Shown piece by piece: positions 23,601-34,980 of a stretch of DNA of 64,000 bases; within the stretch, counting starts at the first letter, position 1, and each line of letters opens with the position of its first letter. The translations under genes were made by a program, and so were the position numbers. The stretch lies in assembly GCA_963920575.1 (NCBI GenBank), contig OY986973.1, forward strand, positions 20,565,851-20,629,850, written 5' to 3'. The notes beneath the pieces are model-generated. The model was given only the letters and a program-made list of their open reading frames with translations, was not told the DNA's origin and did not search any database. The stretch is from Narthecium ossifragum. Taxonomy: Eukaryota > Streptophyta > Magnoliopsida > Dioscoreales > Nartheciaceae.

Positions 23601-24899
23601 ACCCTTATGGTCTTTCGGGTCATAGATGTCTATTCCAAAATCATATGTGAGGATGAGTCCGTTAATAAAACATGCTGCTTCATGGAATCAAACTCTTGGG
23701 TATGTGCATCTTTCAAATGAAGTTGAGTATTACTAACATCTGTGATGATCATTACTAATGCCAATGTCCATGCATATGCAGGAATTCATTGTAAGAAAAG
23801 AAAATAAAGACTTCACAAAAAAAGTGTACTTGAAAATTGCTGAAGCTGGTTGGCAGGATCCACAACCTAGCATTTTCTTCCCAATGTGCTCCAATGGGCG
23901 CTTCAAAGACAGAGAGCCATACCACTTTACACTCTTAGTGCTTCATCTTGAGAAAGAAAAGTGGTATTTTTACAATCCAATGAAAGAAAGAGATGCCCGT
24001 GAGGATCCATTCTTTGAAAACGCAAAGAGACTTGTAAGTCAAACACTCAGTACATGAATTCATGAATCCCACAGGGATGCAACCTTGACCTAATGCACAT
24101 TAAAATCTTCTTTTTTAATGTAGAAAGAATGCATTGAAGTGCTAGCAAAAGAAATGGTGGATGTTGGCACACAAGATAGGATTCTCCCAATTGAGAATGT
24201 TTGTGATATACCACAACAAAGAAATTCAACATAAGTACTTATCAGACAATAGCCTGGCAGCTCATGCATTTGTGAATATTAAGCATTAAATGCTACATGA
24301 GTCTAACTTAAGCTTTCCAAAAAAACAACAGGGCTGATTGTGCAATTTTTGTATGCTACTACATGGAGATGCTGGCACTAAATCAAACTTTGCCAAAACA
24401 GTTGAAACAAGGAGATGTAAACAAATTCAGGGCAAAGATTGTTGAGAAGCTTGTATTGCATAATTGAAGCATAGCTAACAGCAATACATTGTTACATCTA
24501 ATTCAATCACATCTCATTGTACATTCACAGGGTTACAATTACATACTTAATTTGAAGTTGTACATTGATTTCAAAGTTGTAAACACAAAGATACAGATAC
24601 ATTTGACTGGTATCTGATATCTAAGATGTATTGATACCAGAAAGATGAAAATTGTATGATTGTAATCCTTCAGCAATAATATAATTGTACATTCACATTT
24701 GGAATGATGAGATTAAATGAAACAGTTTAGTATGAAATTGATGTCCTGTGTTTTCGTCAGAAAGATGAAAATGAACAGGGGTTACAAATCCAGGAAAGAT
24801 GAAATTTATTCAAATGGACATAATGTATTTGAACAGGGGTTACAAATCTATTCATTTTCATCTTTCTAAATCTTTCTGGTCTAAATGCCTATGCAAAAA

Positions 24900-25235
24900 T
24901 CCTAAATGAGATGAAAGTATACCAGAGAAATGAAAGTAGATCAGAGAGATGAAAGTAGACCAAAGAGATGAAAGTAAAACAGAGAGATGAAAATAGACCA
25001 GAGAGATGAAAGTAGAGATGAAAATAGGTCAGATAGATGAAAGTAGACCAGAGAGATGAAAATAGAGAAGAAAGTAGACCAGAGAGATGAAAATAGACCA
25101 GAGAGATGAAAATAGAGATGAAAGTAGACCAAAGAGATGAAAGTAGACCATAGAGATGAAAATAAACCAGAGAGATGAAAGTAGACAAGAGAATTGAAAA
25201 TAGACCAGAGAGATGAAAATAGACAAGTGAGAGGA
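24900..25235 (-). repeat. 19-nt minisatellite between the convergent MULE genes
   Basis: The same unit lies in reverse orientation (GAGAGATGAAAGTAGACCA on plus), just downstream of the transposase stop codon. Its pyrimidine strand is therefore sense for the minus-strand gene. Confidence 0.85.
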
Positions 25236-25343
25236 ATGAAATCAGAATCAAAGCAACTAATGTCAATTACATTTTCAAAAAGTACAAAGAATGATCAATT
25301 ATTCCACTCATTTTCTTCCAATACAAAATTTCAATCAAGCATT

Positions 25344-28231
25344 TCATTGCAATGGTTCAGTACATGTCTTCCGGTTATGATTCCCCTCGAGACCACAACG
25401 CGAACATTTCATGGTTCTCACATCCTCACCCCTTGATCTAATCCTCTTCTTCCTCGGCCTTCCTGGAGGCCTCTTGGACAATGGAGGGAGAATTACAGCT
25501 TCATCTATGGACGCATGATTTGGCTTATCAATAGTAGGAACCGGGTAAATTGGATAGGAATAAGACATAGCATGTGATGACTTGTGGAAATAAACATCCA
25601 CAAATGAATTGAGGTCTTGTCCAGAAGCCATGATGCAGGCGATAGCGTGGGAGCATGGCACACCATTCAATTGCCATTTGCAACATGAACATGTCATCTT
25701 CTCTAAATCAACTGAAACTGACGGATTCGATTCAACTTGGAATAGCGTACTGGTAGAATTCTTGACAAACCAAGCCCTCGCTTCCTCAAAGAATGCATTA
25801 ATCCTCCGATCAATTTCTGGACATATGACAGAATTCCACTTATTGCAAACAGCCCCCCTATCTGCATGCACAAACACAATGTCAATACCAACAAGTATCA
25901 ATGTAACTCATCAGAAAGATGATTGACTCAACGAACAAGAAAATGAAATTGATTGGTTCACTGCAATCCATCGAAGATGAAAATGGAAAATGTCAGATTC
26001 AATTCATGGATACTTATTTGTGTTGTATTAATTTTGAATGATCTCTTTTAGACCATACGTACCAGACAATTGTTGCATCAATTTCGTCCGTATCAACTCC
26101 ACCATATTAGTGATCGGAAGAAACCTTTCATTCTTAATCCATGAATTGAAGGACTCGGCGGCACTGGAACACATCTCACCATACCTATTTCCTTTGAAAT
26201 AGGCATTCACCCAATACTCCCTTGGTAGATTCAGCAAGAAACTCTCCGCAATACGTCCACCCTCAGCCAAGAACTCATCAATCTTTTTTTGATAATGTTC
26301 AGCAGTCGGAGCATAGGCACATTCACAAAGCTTGTAACACATTTTATCCTTGAACTTGCCATTGCAGCGCCTACGACTAAGAGCATCCCTCAAATTCTGT
26401 TTCAAATGGAATAAACAATAGGCATGAGGGCTTCTTGGAAACACAAAGGACACAACTTTTAAAAGCCCAGCGTTCCGGTCTGAAACAAAAGTTATGATGT
26501 GGTCCTTTGATACAATTTCTCTCAGACATTCCAAAAACCAAAACCAATTAGCTTCGTTCTCAGAATCAACGATGGAAAATGCAAGTGGAAATAGACCTGC
26601 AAAATTGGATGTGGAAAAGATAAAAGTGAGTAAACATGAAAGATAAAAATGAAGACAAAAACCCTAAAGATGAAAATAGATTAGAGAGATGAAAGTAGAT
26701 CAGAGAGATGAAAGTGGACCAGAGAAATGAAAGTGGACCAGAGAGATGAAAATAGACAAGAGAGATGAAAATAGACAAGAGAGATGAAAGTAGACCAGAG
26801 AGATGAAAATAGACCAGAGAGATGAAAGTGGACCAGAGAGATGCATCAATTTTAGAATAAAACTAAAAGATGTAAATATTAGAATGATTGGCATTCTGTG
26901 ATACAACAGACAAGATGAAAATGATTCAATGCATCAATTTTCATTGTGTTGTGCTGCGATAAAATTGACAATTGCAATATTGTAATCATAAGAGAGGTAA
27001 AAATCCAGCATGCATATGTCTCACATTTAATTGACAACTGCAATACTGTAATCATTTTTAATTTATATCAGCGTTGGCATGGATAGTGTCAGCTATTGAA
27101 CAAGCTCATACATTTATCAAGCCAGAGCAAGCTAAAGATAGGACTCTTACCTTGATTCCCATCCTTGGCGGTGGCAGCCAGCAAATGCCCTTTGAATTTT
27201 GTCTTCAGATGTGTTCCATCAACAAAAAGCAACGGACGACAATATCTAAAACCATCTATGCAGCCCTTGAAAGCAACAAACAACCTTTTGAAACGGCTTG
27301 AATCCTCATGAACTTCAATAGCAAAACAAGAACCAGGATTTGCATTGATTGCAGCCCTAGCATACCAATGTAAATCGCCAAAGGATTCATCATGATCACC
27401 AAAAGCACCCTTCTTGGCCATCTCGACGCCTGACCATGCGTGGTCATAAGATATATGTAAACCATAGTTTGTGGTGAACTGTTGAACTATGTCAATAGGA
27501 CGCGTAGCTGCCTTAGCACGCACCTGGTCTTCAATCAAACTTGCAACCAACTTGGAGCTCATCCGATTATGCTTATATGCACATGAAGCTGCTCCACATG
27601 TATGGATGTTAATAAGCTTCCTCAAATAAAAGAACTCATTGATCGGTTCATGAGTAGCATGCACCATCCAATCACAACCAGTACTATCCTTCTTCGGGCA
27701 CATTGCTGTGACTCTAGTAGGCTCATTTCTTACAAATTTATACCCATAGCCCGATGCAAGTGATTGCTTCTGCAAACACAATCTAAACTCTGTCACACCG
27801 CCTTCAAATTTCTGCCCCACATGAGTGATAGATCAATCCCAACCAACCGTCATTAACGTCCTTTTTTTATGACGACAAAAACCAGCCAGCATATCAACCT
27901 CAGCATCATCAGCGACATTATCAATCCGTGAAGAACCCACATCACTTCCACTGCCACAAATGCTAAGACCACTGTCCGAAACTTCCACATCAATAAATTG
28001 GAGCCCCAAAGTAGCTGCAACTGAAAATAAACCATCGAAATCACAATCCGAAGCAAGAAAGCATCTTGGATGCCCAGGTATCGGATAATAGAGCCTTATA
28101 GCATCCCTAGACAATTTGGTCCATCTGTCACAAAGATGACTCACAAGCTGATTTAAAGAAGCTCCAATTCTTGCTTCCCAAACAACAGTATCATCACCAT
28201 ACTTGCAGAACAACAGCAACATGTCCAACAT
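25344..28231 (-). pseudogene. MuDR-type transposase of the MULE, one in-frame stop
   Basis: Three exons on minus (about 28231-27151, 26596-26063 and 25861-25344) join in frame. Mutator transposases cut and join DNA at the element ends with a DDE catalytic domain. The N-terminus opens with MLDMLLLFCKYG. A MuDR-type zinc-binding region follows (VGQKFEGGVTEFRLCL ... CPKKDSTGCDWMVHA). The MULE core shows LLFVDGTHLKTKFKG (first Asp), FVSDRNAGLLK (second Asp), YCLFHLKQN and AESFNSWIKN (Glu). A SWIM finger (CSCCKWQLNGVPCSH) and a terminal zinc knuckle (CSRCGLEGNHNRKTC) complete it. One TGA at 27833-27835 interrupts exon 1 in frame; otherwise it is intact. Probable start at 28231, which leaves a hAT insertion only 23 bp upstream. 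It was recently functional but is now probably non-autonomous. Confidence 0.8.
26650..26845 (-). repeat. 19-nt minisatellite in transposase intron 1
   Basis: About ten copies of the reverse-oriented unit lie inside the intron between transposase exons 1 and 2 (26597-27150), again with the pyrimidine strand as sense. Confidence 0.85.
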
Positions 28232-28254
28232 TAGTGATCCTGTACACACCACAT

Positions 28255-29657
28255 CAAGGATTTCCATACCGGCCGGCACAGGTCAGTGCCGGCCGGTATG
28301 CACCGGACCGGCAGCTAGCCGGTATAAAAAACCCCCCGAATCGGTATCGGGGGGATGCCGGATTTGTGCCGGGCGATACCTTATGTATCGTCCGGTACAG
28401 ACCCGATACGTACCGGAGCTGGCGAGGGGAGGAGAGAGCGGGAGGGAAGGAGAGAAACAGAGGAGAGGGAGGAGGGGAAGAAAGAGAGGGGAGGAGAGAG
28501 CAGGAGGGAAGGAGGAGGGGGAGAAGAGGGGGAGCCGGAGCCGGAGGGGATGACGAGGCGGAGAAGAGGAGACGTAGCCGTAGCCGCAGCCGGAGGGGAT
28601 GAGGAGCAGGAGCCGCAGCCGGAGGCCGAGGGGAGGAGGAGTGGCGGTCTTGGTGGGAGAAAAGGTCGGCAGGGAAAGAGTGAAGAAAAGAGGGCCACGG
28701 TGGGAGAAGAGAAAAAGGAAGGGAGGAGAGGGAGGAGAGAAGTGGCCAGGTGGAGGGGAAAAGAAGTGGCCAGGTGGAGGGGAAAAAAAAGAAGAGGGCC
28801 AGGTGGGAGAAAAAAAAAGGAGGAGAGGAGGAGAGGAGTAGCCAGGTGGAGGGAAAAAAAGAGGAATGAGAAGGTGCTGGGGGGAGGGGGGGAGGAGAAT
28901 CGGCAGCTGGATTGGTGGGCCAATCTCAGATAGTATGCTATTTATTATTTAATCATGATTGTTTTTAGCATTTTTTTTTATCTAATAACGGTGACTTTTC
29001 GATAACTAAATGTATCATATGAAATTTTAAAATCTTATGTTAATAATCATTTTAGTTATTATATTACATTCTAATGCTATTTTATTTTTTATTACTTATT
29101 CATGTTAATTTTTATGTTAATTGCTTAGGTTACTTTCTATGTTAATTACTTACGATAGTTTTTATATTAATTGATAAATATTGTATTTTACATCAAAATT
29201 AATTCAAATTGGTGGATAAATTAAAAAACTAGTATTTAACATATATTAAAATTTTAAAAAATATTTTGAAATCCGTTATAATAAAAAAAAATATACGAAC
29301 ATTTAAAAATTTTGAAAAATATAAATAACCAAAAGTTATAGAGAAAATTTAAAAATAATTTTATAACATTTAAAAATTCTAAAATTCTTAGGAAAATTTA
29401 AAAAATTCGTAAAAAAATTTTGGCCAATTGGAGATGTTGATTATGTGTCATGTATTGTATTATACTATCTTGGTATGTTTTCACTCTGCTCTAATATAAG
29501 AGATTATATTTGGCTAATTGGAGATGTTGAAAATGAGTGAATTTCACTCATCTGGACCGGCACCGGCGCGTACCGGTCCGATACGGCGCGTGCTGACGGC
29601 GCGTACCGTACCGGTGGGTTAGCGGCACGGCGCGTGCCAACGGCACGACAATCCTTG
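28255..29657. mobile_element. hAT-like non-autonomous element with 8-bp target duplication
   Basis: The element is bounded by an exact 8-bp direct repeat, CACCACAT, at 28247-28254 and 29658-29665, and by short terminal inverted repeats CAAGGATT / AATCCTTG. An 8-bp duplication with short TIRs is the signature of hAT elements. Both subterminal zones are crowded with CCGG, GGTACCGG and GGCACGCGCC-like words. The interior has a purine-rich (GGAGAGGG) half with open frames of no recognisable family, then about 500 bp of AT-rich DNA. No transposase was seen. It inserted 23 bp upstream of the probable MULE transposase start codon. Confidence 0.85.
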
Positions 29658-29699
29658 CACCACATGTCAACTAAGAATGAGTAACAAATCCTGTATTCA

Positions 29700-30345
29700 A
29701 ACAGCAGAAAGATAAAAATGAAATTGAACATAGACCATGATGATGTTGTTAAAAAAGAAGATGAAGCAGAAGAAGAGCAAAATGATGATGGCAATGATAA
29801 TTGAACAGTTGCACTTAAATAATCATGAGCATTCATCTCTATTTTCATCTCTCTTGTCTACTTTCATCTCTCTGGTCTATTTTCATCTCTCTGATGTATT
29901 TCCATCTCTACTTTCATCTCTCTGGTCTACTTTCATCTCTCTGGTCTATTTTCATCTCTCTGGTCTACTTTCATCTCTCTGGTCTACTTTTATCTCTCTG
30001 GTCTACTTTCATCTCTCTGACCTATTTTCATCTTTCTAGTCTTTCATATTACTAGGCTATTCACATGCTTTGAGCTAAATCAGTTCAGCATTGTATACAT
30101 TTCTTATCTTTGATCTTTCAAACTGATTTATGCTAATTTCCATGGCAATTGATGTAGGGCAATCCAGAAAATCTAAATCCAACAGAAGAAGAGCTACAAG
30201 AATATGTGAATCCTCAGCTCACTGATGAAGGAGATGAAGAAGTTGATGAAGACCGGTGAGCTAAATTAGTTCAGCATTGTATATATTTTCATCTTTCTAG
30301 TCTTTCATATTGCTAGGCTATTCACATGCTTTGAGCTACATGGCA
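29700..30345 (+). repeat. rearranged duplicate of the Ulp1-gene exon 4 region
   Basis: Positions about 30072-30255 repeat 21593-21782 (end of exon 3, intron and start of exon 4) almost identically. Positions 29731-29810 repeat the following acidic-coding segment of exon 4 (about 21773-21830), so the order is swapped. Between them lies another 19-nt minisatellite (29830-30040). A short piece of the same exon-3/intron junction recurs at about 30255-30290. Confidence 0.75.
29830..30040 (+). repeat. 19-nt minisatellite in the duplicated segment
   Basis: About eleven copies of the TTTCATCTCTCTGGTCTAC unit in plus orientation, inside the duplicated and reordered Ulp1-gene sequence. Confidence 0.85.
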
Positions 30346-30564
30346 ATTGACGTACTTATCACAGAGTGGTTATATGCAACATTTTACAAGCCATAAATGG
30401 AAAACTTGGATTTCAGGAGAAAAAGAAATCAACCAAAAAACGAATCAAAAAACACAATAATACTGAAAAAAAAGTGACAAAATCATCAATAAATACCCAA
30501 TCTAGGATTTCAATTTAGGGAGAATGAACGAGGAAGCAGCCACGTGTTAGGGTTCTCGAAGAAG

Positions 30565-30905
30565 ACAGCGAATGATAGTCGAAAAAAGATGACGGCAACT
30601 AAAGTTGCTCACCGTGCATTAGATCGTCGCAGGGAGACGAGACGACGACAACTAAAGCTGCTAGCGCGTTCAGTGGATCGTCGGATGAAAACGAGACGAC
30701 AGGAACTAAAGATGCTTGCGTACGCAGTGGATCGTCAGATGAAGATGAGACGAAAGGAACTAAAGATGCTTGCATACGCAGTGGATCATCGAATGAAGAC
30801 GAAAAGACGGCAACAAAAGATGCTCGCGCGTGCGGTGGATCATCGGAGGAAGACGATACAACTAATGGGTTTTTGGTATGCAAGGATCATCGGAGGAAGA
30901 CGGCA
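30565..30905. repeat. 54-bp tandem repeat near the MULE right end
   Basis: About six copies of a 54-bp unit beginning GTGGATCGTCGGATGAAAAC. Because 54 is a multiple of three, it is open on both strands (plus: VDRRMKTRRQELKMLAYA periodicity). Position and structure suggest subterminal repeats of the MULE rather than a gene, though a translated basic repeat peptide cannot be excluded. Confidence 0.7.
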
Positions 30906-30984
30906 AATAACATCAGCATATAAGGGCATTTCTGACTTTTTAGATCATTAATACATGACGGTTAATATCGTGATGGGGTTTTCA

Positions 30985-31165
30985 CCTTTAAAACGAGACT
31001 AATGGGTTTTTTTATAATAACTTTTGTTAAACTGGTGTTAACACCAATTAACCAATAAATAAACCTGTGAAATGGGTTCTAATCTTAAAAATACATCAAA
31101 TGGGGTTTTTAACAAAAATCTCGACTAAAATGGTGTTATCACCAATTAATTAATAAAAAAAGAGA
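30985..31165 (+). promoter_or_regulatory. RMI2 upstream region with duplicated palindromes
   Basis: A diverged tandem duplication of about 98 bp ends in TGGTGTTAACACCA at 31033-31046, a perfect 14-bp palindrome, and TGGTGTTATCACCA at 31131-31144. The second copy lies 32 bp before the RMI2 ATG. It probably overlaps the promoter or 5' leader, or is the terminus of the neighbouring MULE. Confidence 0.4.
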
Positions 31166-31175
31166 ATAGCTAGCA

Positions 31176-34100
31176 ATGGACTACAACCTGGCCGCGCTGA
31201 AGCTGCTGTGCGGCCAGCTGAGGGACGCCACCCCCGACGCCCACGCCACTCCTCCCGCCGTCACTCTCTTCGGCATCCTCTTCCAGCGCGCATGGCTCCA
31301 GGTCTCACCAATCAATACTCCCCTATGCTTCTCTTTCCAACCGAAATGGTAGCCATCACTGCATTGCCTTTTTAACACTTGGTCCACTCCGGCGGACGCA
31401 GGGTGTCCTCGTCTCGGGCAGCGACGAAGGCCGCTTCCTCCTAGATGACGGCACCGGCGTGATCGAGCTCGTCTTGTCCGGCGAGTTCCAGACTCTGGAT
31501 TGGAAGATTGGTGCGCAGATGATAGATACTGTCTCTTTTTCAATTGATGCATGCATGATAGACCCCTTTGGTATGAAATGAAATGAAAACAAACATTAAA
31601 TCTGATCCTTTTGGGCACATTGGTTTTTTTCAGGAATGTATGTTATGGTGGTGGGGTTGTACACCACCGGCCCGGCTGCCGCCGATCTTCCCCTGATCAA
31701 GGTAATTAGTCTTATGGGGCTTTCTTGATTTCATTTAAGATCAACTGCATAAATTCTATGTCAATCCGATCATCTTCTTGTTAGGTTCTTCTTAGGTGGT
31801 TTTCTTAGGTGTTGCTCTATTATGAAGTCAGCAACCACTGGGTCGATAAGATAACCTGTTGTGTTTCCCATGAATGATCCTAAGCATACAAGTATTGGTG
31901 TTTGATTAATTGCCTCAAAAAGACTCCAAAAGTCCATTTAGTAAGAACTGTTATGTACCTTATAAAGCTGATATTGGTTGGTCATATCTAAAATTTAGGT
32001 TATGGAAGTGAGGTATAGTAATTCAAAACGGAATAAGGATTGTCTTCTGTAGTGATGTCGACCTCGATGATAAAAAGATCCTTTTCATTTGATCTAATCC
32101 AGTGAGGAGACATTTAGCTGATATGCTCTAGATTCGACATTTTTAGGAGCGAAAGGGTGCTTGAGATGTTGGGAGCTATGCAAAATCCTAGTATGAATTC
32201 ATGTCAAGCTATCTAGATTGAAGCTACTAATCATTAATATATTGGAGTGCATTGACTTAATTTATGTTCTGCCACCAGCATTCTAAAAGGTTGTATGTTT
32301 TTTTAGGGTTAATAACACTTTACTCCCTTCTAGTTTCACAATATGTCAATTTACCCCCTATAGTTTAAAACGTGACAAAACGAACCCTTAATTTATCAAT
32401 GTGGTCGTTTTACACCCAATCAGCTAAACTCCGTTAGTCGGGCTGACGGCAAACCGGCTGAATTGATTCTTTACCTAATTTTGACCAGTTTGACCAGCTA
32501 AACCCATAGACTGACGTCACCTCTCACTCACCTCTCTCTCTCGTTCCCTCCCCCTCTTCCCAACTCTCGAGACAAGCACATGCCGAAAGGAGCTCCGTCG
32601 CCGGCTTGCCTCCCCGCTGCAAGTCCTCGCCGGAGATTCCAAAAGCGCCGAGTTCCAACCTCGCCGCTCTCTCTCTCTTCCACTCCTCCGTCGTCGTTCC
32701 ATTCTTTCCTCGCTGCCGCCGTCACCACTTTCGTCGCCGTTCCATTCTTTCCCCCTCCGACGCCCCGCTTCCGTCTTCCCTTCTCTCCTCGACGAGGCCT
32801 CGCCCGCTGATGACAACCCAACAACCACTTCAATCCCCAACGCATATCCGCCCCTTCGCCGTTTCAACCTCCCGAGGTCCCCCTTCACAGCCGATGATCT
32901 CCCCCGACGCCGGTGACCTCCATCTGAGCTCGACCGTCGTCGAGACCCTCCGCCTCCTTCGGATCCCGCACTCCGCCGCACCATCTTCCCCTGTGGCACT
33001 CCCTCTCCTCGCCGACGACGCCACGACTCTCCCCAACGCCGCCCGACGATCTCTCCGTCACCGCCAACCCCGACTGAGAGCTCCGTCGCCCGAGCTCCCT
33101 CCACTTCCCTCGGATCCAGCACACACCGCGAAGGTTGGCATGGCGAGTAGAGAAGCTGACCTCGAGGCCCGAGACGGCGTAGGAGATGATGATGGCGGGG
33201 CCGGCGTGGAGGCGGGCGTCCTTGCCTGTGAGCACGAAGATGCCGGCGCCGACGACGACGCCGATTCTGAGGAAGACGAGGTCGAACCAGGAGAGCTCCT
33301 GGCGCATGTCGTTGAGGTTGCACTCCCGGATCTCATGGGCGTCGAGGTGGTGAAGGAGCTACTTCACCTGTGCTATGAGAGTGACAACGGCAAAACCGGT
33401 CAAGCGGGTCACGTGCGTCGCACGTGACCTATTTAGCTGGTTTGCCGTCAATCTAGTTAACGGTGTTTGAGATTTGGGTGTAAAACGATTACATTGATAA
33501 ATTAAGGGTTCGTTTTGTCACGTTTTAAACTATAGGGGGCAAATTGACATATTGTGAAACTAGAAGGGAGTAAAGTGTTATTAACCTTTTTTTTTTATTA
33601 ACAAGGGCTTCGCGATTCTTGTAAACAACATCAATGTTGTTCTTAGCAATGGTGATACATATTATTGGTATTAGTTGAAAGTTTAAAGCATCTATGCTAA
33701 TATAGGCTTCAAGATACTACTTTAAATTTGAGAGAATTTTTTGTTGGGAGAAATAACTATACTCCTCTGAGGAGAGTAGGCTCATGATACGGTGATTTGG
33801 TTGCTGATTTGCTTTGAACCCTAATATATTTGTGTATTCAAAACGAGATTACCAAATGTTGATATATCATTTCTGAAAACTGTTTCATATCAAAATAATC
33901 GAGGTGTGTCTTTTCTCAGTTATCTTTCCCTACTTTGATGCTTATTCGTCTCACTAACTGTCATACGTAATTTGATTTGTTCTTCAAAAATGAAGGTCCA
34001 CAAGATAGTTGATCTTTCGTCGGTCCCTGACCGGGAAGCAATGTGGTATCTGGAAGTCATTGAGGCTTCTAAGCTGTTCTACCTACCCTCAGTTGACTGA
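31176..34100 (+). CDS. RMI2: RMI2, RecQ-mediated genome instability protein 2
   Basis: Four exons (31176-31301, 31402-31510, 31634-31701 and 33996-34100) join in frame to 135 residues, the usual size for plant RMI2. The sequence starts MDYNLAALKLLCGQLRDA and contains ILFQRAWLQ / GVLVSGSDEGRFLLDDGTGV, then MYVMVVGLYTT and a C-terminal WYLEVIEASKLFYLP. This forms a single OB fold. RMI2 pairs with RMI1 in the RecQ-TOP3-RMI complex, which dissolves double Holliday junctions and limits crossovers in the nucleus. All exon phases are consistent and no disablement was found. Intron 3 is 2.3 kb because it holds a Pack-MULE (32307-33586). An intronic insertion of this kind should be spliced out, but could lower expression or add cryptic sites. 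Confidence 0.85.
32307..33586. mobile_element. Pack-MULE-like element with about 150-bp TIRs in RMI2 intron 3
   Basis: The left end (from 32307, GGTTAATAACACTTTACTCC) and the right end (to 33586, reverse complement of the same sequence) form nearly identical inverted repeats of about 150 bp. They run through ACAAAACGAACCCTTAATTT and on to GACGGCAAACC. Long TIRs around GC-rich captured host sequence are typical of Pack-MULEs. The target duplication cannot be fixed because both flanks are T-runs (TTTTTTTA possible). The cargo includes an amino-acid transporter fragment on minus. Confidence 0.8.
33130..33345 (-). pseudogene. captured fragment of a cationic amino-acid transporter (CAT) gene
   Basis: On the minus strand the frame reads ELSWFDLVFLRIGVVVGAGI, then FVLTGKDARLHAGPAIIIS and YAVSGLE. 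This corresponds to the first membrane segment of plant CAT/APC permeases, where GxGxVIGAGIFVLTG and AGPAI are hallmarks. Only about 60 residues are present and homology ends abruptly on both sides, so it is an acquired exon fragment inside the Pack-MULE, not a functional transporter. Confidence 0.75.
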
Positions 34101-34149
34101 CTTCAACAAGGTTCTCTGAGAAAATTTGCTCCAGCAAAATCTGATAAAT

Positions 34150-34740
34150 GTTGACGACTAAACTCCTAGCGAAATGTTTGCAACTCTTGTCTCTCAAACT
34201 GAAAACACTGTGTAACTATCTCTTCAAGTTCTATCATAGTGTCATTAAGTGTTGCAATAGACTTATGCAGCTAGCTTAATTGTCATTAACTAAAGCGTTA
34301 TAGCTCATTATTGCCATAAGAGTTTGATGTTGGCAAGATATCAATTTTGAGAAAAAGCAGTCCGATTTCAAGAGGAAATCTAAAGCATAGCATGCATAAA
34401 ACAAGACTAGGATTTACAAGAGCAAAAATACTAGCAAGCAAGCTATCCAATAGATGTAGCCAAAATTCTGTGTGCAAAACACCTTAAGAGAGTGAAAAGA
34501 TACAGGTCCACTCCGGAACAAAATCTATCATGTAGAGTATGTCTATCACTGGGGTGTTTCATGTACACAACTCTCAACTTATGCTACTCCAACTCAATGA
34601 TTAGTTTGACTCGCTTATGCCTCGAGTCCTCGACGCACCACTCTTCTGTGCTTGGTTCTAACTATTTTAAGTCAAGCACTGTCGCTTGAGACTCACCAAG
34701 TCCTAACAATCATGATCCAATTACGCTCTTGAAATAAATG
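34150..34740. other. RMI2 downstream flank, nothing recognised
   Basis: Intergenic DNA after the RMI2 stop codon. Short frames only; no domain, RNA or element was identified. Confidence 0.35.
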
Positions 34741-34749
34741 ATGCTCTGG

Positions 34750-34980
34750 ATTTCCCCTTGTTTGGTTGGGGAATTAGGGGGAATAACCCCACTTTATCCT
34801 CCATTATCTCCATTTTTTACCCAAACATCAAAAATAATGATTACGGGGTTATCCCTATTCCACCTATCACCACCTCTCTACTTTTTCTTACCCTCATTTC
34901 TTAACCTCACTTTTTCTAACCCCGTCTAACTCTATCCCCTCTTAACCCCACTTTTTCTAACCCCATACCAAACGGGTTTG
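34750..34980. mobile_element. small MITE with GTTTGG-type ends
   Basis: The left part (CCCTTGTTTGGTTGGGG) and the right part (reverse complement of CCCCATACCAAACGGG) form inverted ends around about 230 bp rich in AACCCC/GGGGTT. The same style of element occurs at about 37930-38065 and at 56331-57370, indicating a dispersed family. Superfamily not fixed. Confidence 0.55.

Larger units (their letters stand above)
19918..24467 (+). pseudogene. Ulp1-type (C48) protease gene of a MULE, with stops and frameshift
   Basis: A multi-exon gene with exons near 19918-19938, 20314-20970, 21459-21590, 21679-21998, 22084-22164, 22283-23080, 23163-23256, 23626-23699, 23782-24033, 24122-24232 and 24332-24467. 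The first part resembles the DUF1985-like N-terminus of transposon Ulp1 proteins; then come an acidic stretch and a long coiled coil with a basic end (exon 6), and a C-terminal SUMO-protease-like domain. The catalytic His lies in PYHFTLLVLHLEKEKWYFYN, where the usual Asp is Asn, and the Cys lies in ADCAIFVCYY. Disablements are an in-frame TAG at 20818, a frameshift near 21832 in the acidic stretch and TAA at 22656. The exon 8-9 and 10-11 joins also look damaged. This matches MULEs that carry Ulp1-like genes. It converges with the transposase gene. Confidence 0.75.

Noticed and set aside
28355..28933. 192-codon frame in the hAT element
   Set aside because: Translation of a purine-rich low-complexity tract; no transposase motifs.
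32517..33427. Two overlapping frames of about 270 codons in the RMI2 intron
   Set aside because: Off-frame readings of the Pack-MULE cargo; only the CAT fragment frame shows homology.
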